A program made the translations under genes and the position numbers. The notes below the pieces were generated by a model. It did no database searches. It saw only the letters and a program-made list of their open reading frames with translations, and was not told the DNA's origin. 13,545 bases of DNA from JBHHZJ01 sp046758005. Its GTDB lineage: Bacteria; Pseudomonadota; Alphaproteobacteria; Kiloniellales; J153. The stretch spans positions 1 through 13,545 of the forward strand of contig JBHHZJ010000093.1 in assembly GCA_046758005.1 (NCBI GenBank), read 5' to 3'. Positions 1 through 6,643 of the stretch are shown here, piece after piece. Each line of letters begins with the position of its first letter. Positions within the stretch are counted from its first letter, which is position 1.

Positions 1-69
1 CCGCGCAACGCGCCGTGCCCCTGCGGCTCGGGCAAGAAGTACAAGCACTGCCACGGCCGGCTGCACTGA
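1..69 (+). CDS. secA: SecA preprotein translocase ATPase, C-terminal end (partial)
   Basis: The frame starts at base 1 and gives 22 residues before TGA at 67-69. It shows the zinc-binding tail of SecA: cysteines 6, 8 and 17 followed by His18, in the arrangement CPCGSGKKYKHCHGRL. That C-x-C-x8-C-H tail binds zinc and contacts the SecB chaperone and ribosome in characterised SecA proteins. SecA is the ATPase that drives unfolded preproteins through SecYEG at the inner membrane. Other proteins carry SEC-C motifs, but the exact ending GRLH followed by a stop is typical of SecA itself. The rest of the gene lies upstream of the window. The next gene converges on it, with 146 bases between the two stops. 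Confidence 0.93.
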   Translation, partial: PRNAPCPCGSGKKYKHCHGRLH

Positions 70-215
70 TACCAAGTCTCGGTGATAAGGACCCTTTTGA
101 CCGCTGGGCTCTGACCCGCTGGCCGCGTTCCTTCTCTCCTTGGCGCGAGGCGCCCGCGCGGTTTCGGCTGCGCGGAACGCGGGGGAGCGTCCTGACTTCG
201 TACGTGTGATGCTGC

Positions 216-1826
216 TCAGAACCGGCCGTCGTAGGCGCGTGCGTCGATCTCGGCGGCGATCACGGTGAAGGTGTCGGCGGCCAGCCCGTCCGTCACGGCC
301 CGGGACAGCTCGGCGCGGTTGTCCACCGAAACGCCACGCCCGCCCAGCGCGCGCGCCAGGGCGACGAAGTCGGTCGCGCCGAAATCGACGCCGAGGTTCC
401 TCAGGCCGGCCTTGCGTTGCTTAAGCTCGATAAGCGCGAGCGAGGCATCGACGAAGACCACGACCACGACCGGCAGCCGGAGGTCGCGCAGGGTGGCGAG
501 TTCGCCCAGCACCATCTCCAGCCCCGCGTCCCCGGTCAGCGCCACCACCGGGCGGCCGGGCGCGGCCAGCTTCGCGCCGATGGCCAGGGGCAGGGCGCAG
601 CCCATGGTGCACAGCCCGGTCGATTGCAGCAGCGTGCGCGGCCGCGCGCAGCGCCAGATCTGGCTCAGGAGAATTCGGTGCGCGCCGCTGTCCACCGTGG
701 CGATGGCCTCGTCGGGCAGCGCCCGGCGCACTTCGTCCGCCACCGCGGCCGGGCCCCAGTCCTCGTCGGCGCCGAACGCCTCGGCCAGGGCCCGGCGGGT
801 CTGCGCCGGCGCGCCGTTCGACCAGGTCTCGCGCGGCTCGAGGCCGGCGCGCAGCGCGGCGATCCCGGCCGCGATGTCGCCGACGAAGGTCAGACTCGCC
901 CGGTGCACGCCGTGCGGGTTCGGCGCCGCGGTGAATTCTATGACCGGCGTCTTTTCCGGGTCCCACGGGTGGCGCCAGCCGTGGCGCATCTCGATCGGGT
1001 CGTAGCCGGCGAGCAGGATCAGGTCGCTCGTGCCCACGAGCGGCAGGAGATGTACGTCGGCGAGCGGCGAGAGCCCCGCCCCGCCGAGCGCGAGCGGGTC
1101 GTCCTCGGGCAGCACGCCCTTGGCCTTGTAGGTCGTGATGACCGGGATGCCGAAGCCGCGCGCGAGGCCGGCGATCGCCGCCTCGGCGCCCTGCGCGAGC
1201 ACTTCGAGCCCGGCGATCAAGAGGGGCCGGCGCGCCGCGGCCAGGTGGCGGCGCGCGGCCTCCAGCTCCGGGCCCTCGGCCGGCGCCGCGGCGGCGCGGC
1301 GCGGCGGGCGGAACGGCCGCGGCGCGGGCTGTTCCTTGGCCGCCAGCGAGATCGGCACGTCGATATGGACCGGGCCGGGGCGGCCCTCGGTGGCGATGGC
1401 GAGCGCCTTGGCCGCCAGCGCGTCGACCGCGCCGTGGGCCAGCGTGAAGCTCGCCTTGGTCACGGGGCCGAGCAGCGCGGTGTGATCGAAGACCTGATGG
1501 GTGTAGCCGGCCGCCTCGTCCGCGTCCACGCAGCCGGTGAGAAACACGAGCGGCACGCGGTCCTGCTCGGCGTTGACCACCACGTTGACCGCGTTGGCCA
1601 CGCCGGGGCCGAGGGTCGCGACCAGGATGCCCGGCGCGCCGGTCACCCGGTAGACCCCCTCGGCCATGAAGCCGGCGGCGTTCTCGTGCCTGGCGAGGTG
1701 GAAGTCGATGCCCGCGTCGGCCAGCGCGTGCATCATAGTGAGCACCTCGCCGCCGGGGATGCCGAAGGCGTGGCGGCAGCCGGCCCCGTGGAGCGCGCGG
1801 GCCAGGATCGCGGCGGCGGTGGCCAT
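216..1826 (-). CDS. Acetolactate synthase-like ThDP-dependent enzyme
   Basis: A 536-residue protein with the three-domain layout of the acetolactate synthase/benzoylformate decarboxylase group. The N-terminal pyrimidine domain carries the activating glutamate (Glu48 in ARHENAAGF) after FGIPGGEV. A central domain follows, then a C-terminal pyrophosphate domain. The Mg-ThDP motif begins at GDAG (432-435), where the family usually has GDG, and the metal-binding Asn 27 residues later is Asp460 in FVDASLALIE. These changes suggest a divergent paralogue rather than the biosynthetic enzyme, and no small regulatory subunit gene (ilvH type) is nearby. It probably makes or breaks a C-C bond next to a carbonyl; the substrate cannot be read from sequence. 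Its ATG touches the TAG of the acyl-CoA dehydrogenase-like gene, so the two are translated together and probably act in one pathway. It lacks the N-terminal GIIGSAM-type motif of sulfoacetaldehyde acetyltransferase. Confidence 0.9.
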   Translation of the reverse strand: MATAAAILARALHGAGCRHAFGIPGGEVLTMMHALADAGIDFHLARHENAAGFMAEGVYRVTGAPGILVATLGPGVANAVNVVVNAEQDRVPLVFLTGCVDADEAAGYTHQVFDHTALLGPVTKASFTLAHGAVDALAAKALAIATEGRPGPVHIDVPISLAAKEQPAPRPFRPPRRAAAAPAEGPELEAARRHLAAARRPLLIAGLEVLAQGAEAAIAGLARGFGIPVITTYKAKGVLPEDDPLALGGAGLSPLADVHLLPLVGTSDLILLAGYDPIEMRHGWRHPWDPEKTPVIEFTAAPNPHGVHRASLTFVGDIAAGIAALRAGLEPRETWSNGAPAQTRRALAEAFGADEDWGPAAVADEVRRALPDEAIATVDSGAHRILLSQIWRCARPRTLLQSTGLCTMGCALPLAIGAKLAAPGRPVVALTGDAGLEMVLGELATLRDLRLPVVVVVFVDASLALIELKQRKAGLRNLGVDFGATDFVALARALGGRGVSVDNRAELSRAVTDGLAADTFTVIAAEIDARAYDGRF

Positions 1827-3035
1827 CTATCCGCCGGCCCGGCGCGGCAGGTTGAGGTAGCCGTCGCGGGTCTGGGGCAACTTGCGCCCGAGCAGGCGCG
1901 AGGCGATCAGCGTGCGCAGCACCTGCGCGGTGCCGCCGCCGATCGTGAACATGCGCGCGTCGCGCGCCATGCGCTCGAGCGGGTTGTTGCGCGAATAGCC
2001 GGCGGCGCCGAAGAGCTGCAGGGCGTCGTTGGTCACCTTGATCGCCATCTCGGAGGCGAAGACCTTGGCCTGCGCGGCGGCCAGCGCGTCCGGGAAGCCG
2101 TCGCAGTCGGCGGCCTTGTGGATGAGCGCGCGGGCGGCCTCGATCTGGGTCGCCATGTCGGCGAGCATCCACTGCAGGCCCTGGAACTCGCAGATCGGGC
2201 GGCCGAACTGCTCGCGCGTCTGGGTGTGGGCAAGCGCCTTCTCGTAGGCGCCGACCGCCAATCCCAGGGCCACCGTCGCCGCGCCGACGCGCTGGCCGTT
2301 GTAGGCGTTCATGAGCTGGGCGAAGCCCCGGCGCAGGCCTTCGGGCGGCGCGACCATCATGGCCTCCGGCACCTCGAGGTTCTCGAGCACGACCTCGGTC
2401 TCCGGGATGCCGCGCAGGCCCATGGTGGGCTCGCGCCGGCCGATGGCCAGGCCCTTGGGCGTGCCCGCCTCGGCGTCGCGCACCGCGATGAAGCCGGCGA
2501 TGCCCTGTTCCGCGCCGCGGTCGAACACCCGGGCGAAGACGAGGTGCAGGCGCGAGACCCCGCCGCCGGTGATCCAGTGCTTCGCGCCGTTGAGAACGTA
2601 CCGGTCGCCATGGCGCTCGGCGCGCGTAGACATCTCGCTCGCCGCCGAGCCGGCCTGCGGCTCGGTGATGCAGATCGCCGGCTTGTCGCCGCCGAGCACC
2701 AGTTCCGCGGCCAGGCGCTTTTGCGCCTCCGTGCCGAAGGCCATGATCGTGCCGATCGCGCCCATGTTGGCCTCGACCATGATGCGCCCGGTGACGCCGC
2801 AGACCCTGGCCATCTCCTCGATGACCAGCGCCGCCTCGAGGTAGCCCAGGCCGGCGCCGCCGTAGACCCTGGGGATGGTCATGCCGAAGAAGCCGGCCTC
2901 GCACAGCGCGCGGACGTTGTCCCAGGGATAGGCCTCGCTGCGGTCGACCTCGGCCGCGCGCGGGGCGATCGCCGTCTCGGCGAGCGCCCGGGCCCGCTCC
3001 TTCAGTTCGCGTTGCGCATCACTCAGGCCGTGCAT
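1827..3035 (-). CDS. Acyl-CoA dehydrogenase-fold protein, possible 3-sulfinopropionyl-CoA desulfinase
   Basis: A 402-residue flavoprotein of the acyl-CoA dehydrogenase superfamily, full length for the family. It shows ITEPQAGS (123-130) and WITGG (154-158), which contact FAD and substrate in relatives, and the C-terminal ERMARDARMFTIGGGTAQ (354-371). The usual catalytic glutamate just before GT is Gly367. The alternative base position used by isovaleryl-CoA dehydrogenase aligns by eye with Gln248. Arg84 lies in VTGRIMVE. Arg84, Gln246 and Gly366 are the residues described for the Advenella 3-sulfinopropionyl-CoA desulfinase, which has this fold but no dehydrogenase activity. I infer a desulfinase-type or other non-dehydrogenating role. 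The start has GGGAG about 10 bases upstream. The gene is coupled to the ThDP enzyme downstream and lies 38 bases after accA. An ordinary dehydrogenase with a relocated base is the alternative. Confidence 0.9.
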   Translation of the reverse strand: MHGLSDAQRELKERARALAETAIAPRAAEVDRSEAYPWDNVRALCEAGFFGMTIPRVYGGAGLGYLEAALVIEEMARVCGVTGRIMVEANMGAIGTIMAFGTEAQKRLAAELVLGGDKPAICITEPQAGSAASEMSTRAERHGDRYVLNGAKHWITGGGVSRLHLVFARVFDRGAEQGIAGFIAVRDAEAGTPKGLAIGRREPTMGLRGIPETEVVLENLEVPEAMMVAPPEGLRRGFAQLMNAYNGQRVGAATVALGLAVGAYEKALAHTQTREQFGRPICEFQGLQWMLADMATQIEAARALIHKAADCDGFPDALAAAQAKVFASEMAIKVTNDALQLFGAAGYSRNNPLERMARDARMFTIGGGTAQVLRTLIASRLLGRKLPQTRDGYLNLPRRAGG

Positions 3036-3073
3036 CGGTTCAGGTCTCCCACAGGCATCCCCGCGCTCCCCGT

Positions 3074-4030
3074 TCAGGCCAGTGAGGTGTGGCCGATCTC
3101 GAGGAACTTGTCGCGCCGCTGCTCGCGCAGGCCGGCACCGTCGTGCTTGCGCAGCGCGAGCAAGTGGCGCTCGATGGCGTCGCCGACGGCCTCGATCGTC
3201 TCGCGCTTGCCGCGCTGGGCCCCGCCCAGCGGCTCCGGCACGATCTCGTCAATGACGCCCAGCTTGAGCAAGTCCTGCGCGGTCAGCTTGAGGGCCTCGG
3301 CGGCCTCCGTCGCCCGGTCGCCGCTGCGCCAGAGGATCGAGGCGCAGCCCTCCGGCGAGATCACCGAATAGACCGCGTGCTCGAGCATGAGCACCCGGTT
3401 CGCGGTGGCGATCGCAATGGCGCCGCCGGAGCCGCCCTCGCCGATGATCACGGATATCAGCGGCACCCGGATCGCCAAGCACGTCTCGACGCAGCGAGCG
3501 ATCGCCTCGGCCTGGCCGCGCTCCTCCGCGCCCACGCCGGGATAGGCCCCGGCCGTGTCGACCAGGGTGATGACCGGCAGGGCGAAGCGGTCGGCCAGGC
3601 GCATGAGGCGTTGCGCCTTACGATAGCCCTCGGGCCGCGCCATGCCGAAGTTATGCGCGACCCGGCTGTTGGTATCGGCGCCCTTTTCGTGGCCGAGCAC
3701 GAGCGCGGAGTAACCGCGGAAGCGGCCGAGACCCCCGATGATCGCCCGGTCCTCGCCGAACAGGCGGTCGCCGGCCAAGGGCGTGAAGTCCTCCACCAGG
3801 TTGGCGAGGTAGTCGGAGAAATGCGGCCGGTCCGGATGGCGCGCGACCTGCGTCTTCTGCCAGGCGGTGAGCCTGGAGTAACTCTGTCGCAGCAGGCGGT
3901 CGGCCTTGCTCTGCAGCTTGGCGACCTCCTCGGCGATGTTGATCTCGCCGTCGTCGGAGAGGTGGCGCAGTTCCTCGATCTTGCCTTCCAACTCGGCGAT
4001 CGGCTTTTCGAAATCGAGGAAGGTGTGCAT
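3074..4030 (-). CDS. accA: Acetyl-CoA carboxylase carboxyltransferase subunit alpha
   Basis: A 318-residue protein matching AccA along its whole length, starting MHTFLDFEKPIAELEGKI. With AccD it transfers the carboxyl group from carboxybiotin (on AccB) to acetyl-CoA, giving malonyl-CoA for fatty acid synthesis in the cytoplasm. Signature segments are the RPEGYRKAQRLMRLADRF stretch, the DTAGAYPG loop, the GEGGSGGAIA oxyanion-hole region and ISPEGCASILW. I chose ATG 4030 because it gives the family's usual N-terminus and length and has AGAAG just upstream. A GTG at 4048 would add six residues not seen in relatives. It is an essential housekeeping gene set among catabolic genes. Its 140-base leader, with a CtrA box and potential hairpins, suggests its own promoter, although readthrough from the FAD oxidoreductase gene is possible. 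Confidence 0.97.
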   Translation of the reverse strand: MHTFLDFEKPIAELEGKIEELRHLSDDGEINIAEEVAKLQSKADRLLRQSYSRLTAWQKTQVARHPDRPHFSDYLANLVEDFTPLAGDRLFGEDRAIIGGLGRFRGYSALVLGHEKGADTNSRVAHNFGMARPEGYRKAQRLMRLADRFALPVITLVDTAGAYPGVGAEERGQAEAIARCVETCLAIRVPLISVIIGEGGSGGAIAIATANRVLMLEHAVYSVISPEGCASILWRSGDRATEAAEALKLTAQDLLKLGVIDEIVPEPLGGAQRGKRETIEAVGDAIERHLLALRKHDGAGLREQRRDKFLEIGHTSLA

Positions 4031-4070
4031 GGGCGACTTCTGTAACACAGTGCATTTGCCGAGGCGACGG

Positions 4071-4085
4071 TTAAGGGTTGCTTAA
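4071..4085. promoter_or_regulatory. CtrA-type box upstream of accA
   Basis: The sequence is TTAA, seven bases, TTAA, a perfect match to the CtrA consensus of alphaproteobacteria. It lies 41 bases before the accA ATG. It also reads as an inverted repeat, GTTAAG-ggttg-CTTAAC (4070-4086). TTAA is very rare here: by eye I count about five in the window, four of them in the two boxes. No good -10 hexamer sits at the expected distance on the minus strand, so whether it activates, represses or is silent is open. Confidence 0.55.
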
Positions 4086-4091
4086 CGGACC

Positions 4092-4118
4092 GCCCCGGAT
4101 CGGGGCCCATAGGCCCGG
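4092..4118 (-). other. Overlapping alternative hairpins in the accA leader
   Basis: GCCCCG (4092-4097) pairs with CGGGGC (4101-4106). The overlapping GGGCC (4103-4107) can instead pair with GGCCC (4112-4116). The two stems cannot form together. A further 7-base pair, GGCCACG (4122-4128) with CGTGGCC (4164-4170), closes a 35-base loop directly after the stop of the FAD oxidoreductase gene. No U-tract follows any stem, so a classical terminator is not supported. In such GC-rich DNA, chance pairing is quite possible. Confidence 0.25.
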
Positions 4119-4170
4119 AGCGGCCACGTTCTGACCCCAGCAATTTGGCGGAAACAAGGCGGTCGTGGCC

Positions 4171-5349
4171 TCAAACCACGTTGATTTCCTTGACCGGTCG
4201 GCCCTCCAGGATGCGCGCGTAGGACAGGTTCGAGAGGTCCAGAGTCCTGAAGGCGCCGTGAACGATCAGCTCCGCGATGGCGCGCCCGGCGGCCGGGGCC
4301 TGCTGCACGCCGTGGCCGCTGAAGCCGTTGCAGAACAGGAGCCCCTCGATCTGCGGGTGCGGCCCCAGGACCGCGTTGCGATCGAAGGTGTTGTAGTCGT
4401 AGTGCCCGGCCCAGGCGCCGGTCGGCTTGATCGCCGCGAAGGCCGGCACCCGGTGGGCCAGGATCGGCCAGATCACCTCCTCGAACAGGCCGTAGTCGGG
4501 TTCCAGGTCGGCGCTGTCGCGGTCCAGCGCATCGGGCGGCGAGACGATGGCGATGTACCGCCCGCCTTCGGGGCGGAACGCCACGCCGCTGGCGTCGATG
4601 GTAAGCGGCATCCGCGGCAGCTCTTCGCGGCAGTCGAAGACGAAAGTCGTGCGCTTGCGCGGGCGCACCGGCAGCTCCGCCCCGGCCAGGCGCGCCAGCG
4701 CGCCGGCGTGCGGCCCGGCCGCGTTGACCAGCACGCCGCAGCCGAGCGCAGCCCCCTTGCGCAGGCGGACGCCGGCAACGCGCCGGCGCTCGATGTCGAT
4801 CCCCACCACCTCGTCCTCGAGATAGGTCGCGCCCAGCGCCTTCGCCTTCCTGCGCAAGCCGTGCAGCAGCGCCGCCGGGTCGATCCAGCCCTCGTTCTCG
4901 AGCCCGTAGCCGCCGCCGGCCAGGCCGTCCAGGTTGAGCCAGGGGAAGCGCTCGGCCAGTTCGGCCGGCCCGAGCAGCGCCACCGCGGCCCCGAGCGAGC
5001 GCTGCAGGCGGCAGTTGCGCTCCAGCACCGGCAGGCCGGCCTCGCTGGCCAGAAATAGATAGCCGCGTTCGCGAAAGCCGAGGTCCGGGGCCTCGCCGTC
5101 GACGTCCAGCAGTTCGGCCGCCTGCTTGACGAACCGCGCGCCGAACAGGGACATGCGCACGTTCTCGGGCGTGGAGAACTGCTGCCGGATGCCGCCCCAG
5201 GAGCGCGTCGTCGCGCAGTTCGCGTAGCTCGGGTCGCGCTCGATCACCGCGACGGTGCCGTCGAAGGCCGGGTCCGCGCCCAGGAAGTACGCGATCGCGC
5301 TGCCCATGACGGCGCCGCCGGCGATGGTCACGTCGAAGTGGCGCGGCAT
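4171..5349 (-). CDS. FAD-dependent oxidoreductase, D-amino acid/sarcosine oxidase superfamily (DadA/FOXRED1-like)
   Basis: A 392-residue flavoprotein of the DAO fold. The N-terminal Rossmann segment reads FDVTIAGGAVMGSAIAYFL, giving a GxAxxG form of the dinucleotide-binding loop (11-16), and Glu37 ends the second strand to hold the ribose. A stretch around IRQQFSTPENVRMS is characteristic of the FOXRED1-like branch. Near residue 342, GFSGHGVQQAPAAGRAIAELI is the C-terminal FAD-binding strand and helix. Relatives oxidise amino or N-alkylamino acids (D-amino acids, sarcosine, glycine-like compounds) to imino acids. The substrate here is unknown. ATG 5349 has GGAG about 8 bases upstream and follows the decarboxylase beta gene by 17 bases, so it is the third gene of an operon. 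The product of oxidation, a 2-oxoacid, would be the natural substrate type of the two upstream genes. Confidence 0.9.
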   Translation of the reverse strand: MPRHFDVTIAGGAVMGSAIAYFLGADPAFDGTVAVIERDPSYANCATTRSWGGIRQQFSTPENVRMSLFGARFVKQAAELLDVDGEAPDLGFRERGYLFLASEAGLPVLERNCRLQRSLGAAVALLGPAELAERFPWLNLDGLAGGGYGLENEGWIDPAALLHGLRRKAKALGATYLEDEVVGIDIERRRVAGVRLRKGAALGCGVLVNAAGPHAGALARLAGAELPVRPRKRTTFVFDCREELPRMPLTIDASGVAFRPEGGRYIAIVSPPDALDRDSADLEPDYGLFEEVIWPILAHRVPAFAAIKPTGAWAGHYDYNTFDRNAVLGPHPQIEGLLFCNGFSGHGVQQAPAAGRAIAELIVHGAFRTLDLSNLSYARILEGRPVKEINVV

Positions 5350-5366
5350 AATCCAACTCCGCGCCG

Positions 5367-5972
5367 CTACAGCGTTGCCTCCGGGCCGAGCAGCGCGATC
5401 CGGAAGCGGTCCTTGAGATAGGCCCCGTCCTTGGGCGGCAGGGCGAGCGGCAGCTCCTCGGCGCGGACCTTGATGGCGAAGAAGAGCGGTCCCTTCTCCG
5501 TGCGGATGCGCGCGACCGCGGCCTCCAGCTCCGCCGCGTCGAACACGCTCGCGGCCACCGGGATGCCGGCGCCGACGGCGACCGCGGCGAGGTCGGTGGG
5601 GCCGGCGGTGTGCGTGGCCTGCATGCCGGTCTCGCCGTAACGTTCGTTGTCGAGCACCACGAGGGCGAGGTTGGCCGGCTGCTTGACCGCGATGGTCGCC
5701 AGCGATCCGAGACCCATCAACAGCTCGCCGTCGCCGGTGACGACCAGGACGCGGCGGTCGGGCTGCGCGAGCGCCAGGCCCAGCCCGACCATCGCCGCCC
5801 CACCCATCGCGCCCCACAGCGGAAACGTGAGCGGATCGTCGCCCGCCGCGGTCACGTCCCAGCTCGGCGCGCCCAGGCCGCTGACCACGAGCAAATCGCC
5901 CCGCTCGCGCAGCAGGCGCCGGGCGACCTCGCGCCGGCGCAGGGGATAGCTCTCGCTCCGGGCCGAAAACAC
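5367..5972 (-). CDS. ThDP-dependent 2-oxoacid decarboxylase, beta subunit (sulfopyruvate/phosphonopyruvate decarboxylase type)
   Basis: A 201-residue protein consisting only of the pyrophosphate-binding domain of a ThDP enzyme. The Mg-ThDP motif starts at GDG (80-82) and ends at LDNERYGETG, with Asp108/Asn109 at the expected spacing. Before it, FPLWGAMGGAAMVGLGLAL is the conserved segment of the sulfopyruvate decarboxylase beta (ComE) and phosphonopyruvate decarboxylase C-terminal family. It should form one active site with the alpha subunit encoded 3 bases upstream. The start is GTG at 5972-5970, with AGGTGA overlapping the alpha stop as ribosome binding site, so translation is coupled. Family members decarboxylate 3-sulfopyruvate or phosphonopyruvate to the aldehyde; which acid is used here cannot be read from sequence. 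The operon continues into the FAD oxidoreductase. Confidence 0.9.
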   Translation of the reverse strand: MFSARSESYPLRRREVARRLLRERGDLLVVSGLGAPSWDVTAAGDDPLTFPLWGAMGGAAMVGLGLALAQPDRRVLVVTGDGELLMGLGSLATIAVKQPANLALVVLDNERYGETGMQATHTAGPTDLAAVAVGAGIPVAASVFDAAELEAAVARIRTEKGPLFFAIKVRAEELPLALPPKDGAYLKDRFRIALLGPEATL

Positions 5973-5975
5973 GGC

Positions 5976-6503
5976 TCACCTGCCGAACGTCTTGATGCCG
6001 ACCGCGCGCTGGCCGATCAGCACCGCCGCCGCGGCCGGCCCGTCGAAGGCCATGCGCGCCGCGGCGGCGACCGTGGCGCCGATCTCGCGCGCGTCTTCGA
6101 CCGGGAAGACCAGGGCGCCGGTCAGGCGCAGGACCTCGCCGGCGATCTGGCCCATGGGCACCTGCCAGGGGTTGTACTCCGCCCACTGGCCGCGCATGGT
6201 GACCAGCATCAACAGCGGGAAGCGGCAGGTGCGCGTCAGCGAGAACATGTTGACGCAGTTGCCGATGCCGCTGCTCTGCATCAGCAGCACGCCGCGCTGG
6301 CCGCCCAGCCAGGCCCCGGCGAGCAGCGCCACCCCCTCCTCCTCGGTGGTGAGCGGCACCGTGTCCATGGCGCGGTCCGCCGAGCACAGGTCGATCAGCT
6401 CCTTGTGCCCGGCGTCCGGCACGTAGGCGACTTGGCGCACGGCCTGCGCCTTCAAGGCGTCGTGGATGTCGTGCGGCCACGGCGTGGGAGTCGCTCGGTC
6501 CAT
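5976..6503 (-). CDS. ThDP-dependent 2-oxoacid decarboxylase, alpha subunit (sulfopyruvate decarboxylase alpha type)
   Basis: A 175-residue protein consisting only of the pyrimidine-binding domain of a ThDP enzyme. YVPDAGHKELID (27-38) corresponds to the VPDS-type N-terminal motif of phosphonopyruvate/sulfopyruvate decarboxylases. The TTEEEGVALLAGAWLGG stretch contains the glutamate (one of 54-56) that activates the cofactor. SGIGNCVNMFSL and QWAEYNPWQVPMG continue the family pattern. The length is close to ComD of methanogens, where the split enzyme acts in coenzyme M synthesis. In bacteria such pairs usually belong to sulfonate or phosphonate metabolism or are unassigned. Here there are no phosphonate genes. 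It is the first gene of a minus-strand operon, with GGAAGGA upstream of ATG 6503, and is divergent from hyuA across 140 bases. Confidence 0.88.
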   Translation of the reverse strand: MDRATPTPWPHDIHDALKAQAVRQVAYVPDAGHKELIDLCSADRAMDTVPLTTEEEGVALLAGAWLGGQRGVLLMQSSGIGNCVNMFSLTRTCRFPLLMLVTMRGQWAEYNPWQVPMGQIAGEVLRLTGALVFPVEDAREIGATVAAAARMAFDGPAAAAVLIGQRAVGIKTFGR

Positions 6504-6583
6504 GCGCCGCCTGTCCTTCCGCGTTGTCGCGCCGAGGCCTTCCTTTTATCGCGTCGGCGGCGCGCTGCCTACGGGTGACGCGC

Positions 6584-6612
6584 TTGCGCGCCTCGGTCCG
6601 CCTCCTCTACGC
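6584..6612 (+). promoter_or_regulatory. Candidate hyuA promoter
   Basis: TTGCGC (6584-6589) and CTACGC (6607-6612) are separated by 17 bases and lie about 30 bases before the hyuA start, in the 140-base gap between divergent operons. Both hexamers are imperfect. The -35 overlaps a small palindrome (CGCGC-tt-GCGCG) that could be a repressor site. Chance is a real possibility in this GC-rich gap. On the other strand, GATAAAA within 6552-6541 is the only AT-rich -10-like string for the decarboxylase operon. Confidence 0.25.
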
Positions 6613-6643
6613 TCCGGGCCAGCGCGGCTGCGGCGATGAACCC

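Noticed and set aside
142..175. Hairpins GGCGC-gag-GCGCC (142-154) and CCGCGC...GCGCGG (154-175) as a secA terminator
   Set aside because: They overlap each other, lack any T-run, and such pairs are common by chance in this composition.
216..1826. Sulfoacetaldehyde acetyltransferase (Xsc) identity, which would complete a cysteate pathway with the sulfopyruvate decarboxylase-like genes
   Set aside because: The N-terminal motif is FGIPGGEV rather than the GIIGSAM type of Xsc, and the length is shorter than usual. I could not support it.
417..3371. A 984-codon open frame on the + strand
   Set aside because: It lies antisense to three convincing genes, is Arg/Gly/His/Ala-rich with no domain pattern, and is the stop-poor antisense frame expected in very GC-rich DNA.
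4031..4048. GTG 4048 as accA start
   Set aside because: It adds six residues (MLQKSP) absent from AccA proteins. ATG 4030 gives the standard MHTFLDFEKPI start and length.
4171..6480. One 769-residue protein on the - strand joining the region upstream of the FAD oxidoreductase to it
   Set aside because: The first half is an out-of-frame translation of the two decarboxylase genes. The real protein starts at ATG 5349 with FDVTIAGGAVMG.
6524..6643. ATG 6524 as hyuA start
   Set aside because: The extra 40 residues do not resemble HyuA and would fill the divergent promoter region.
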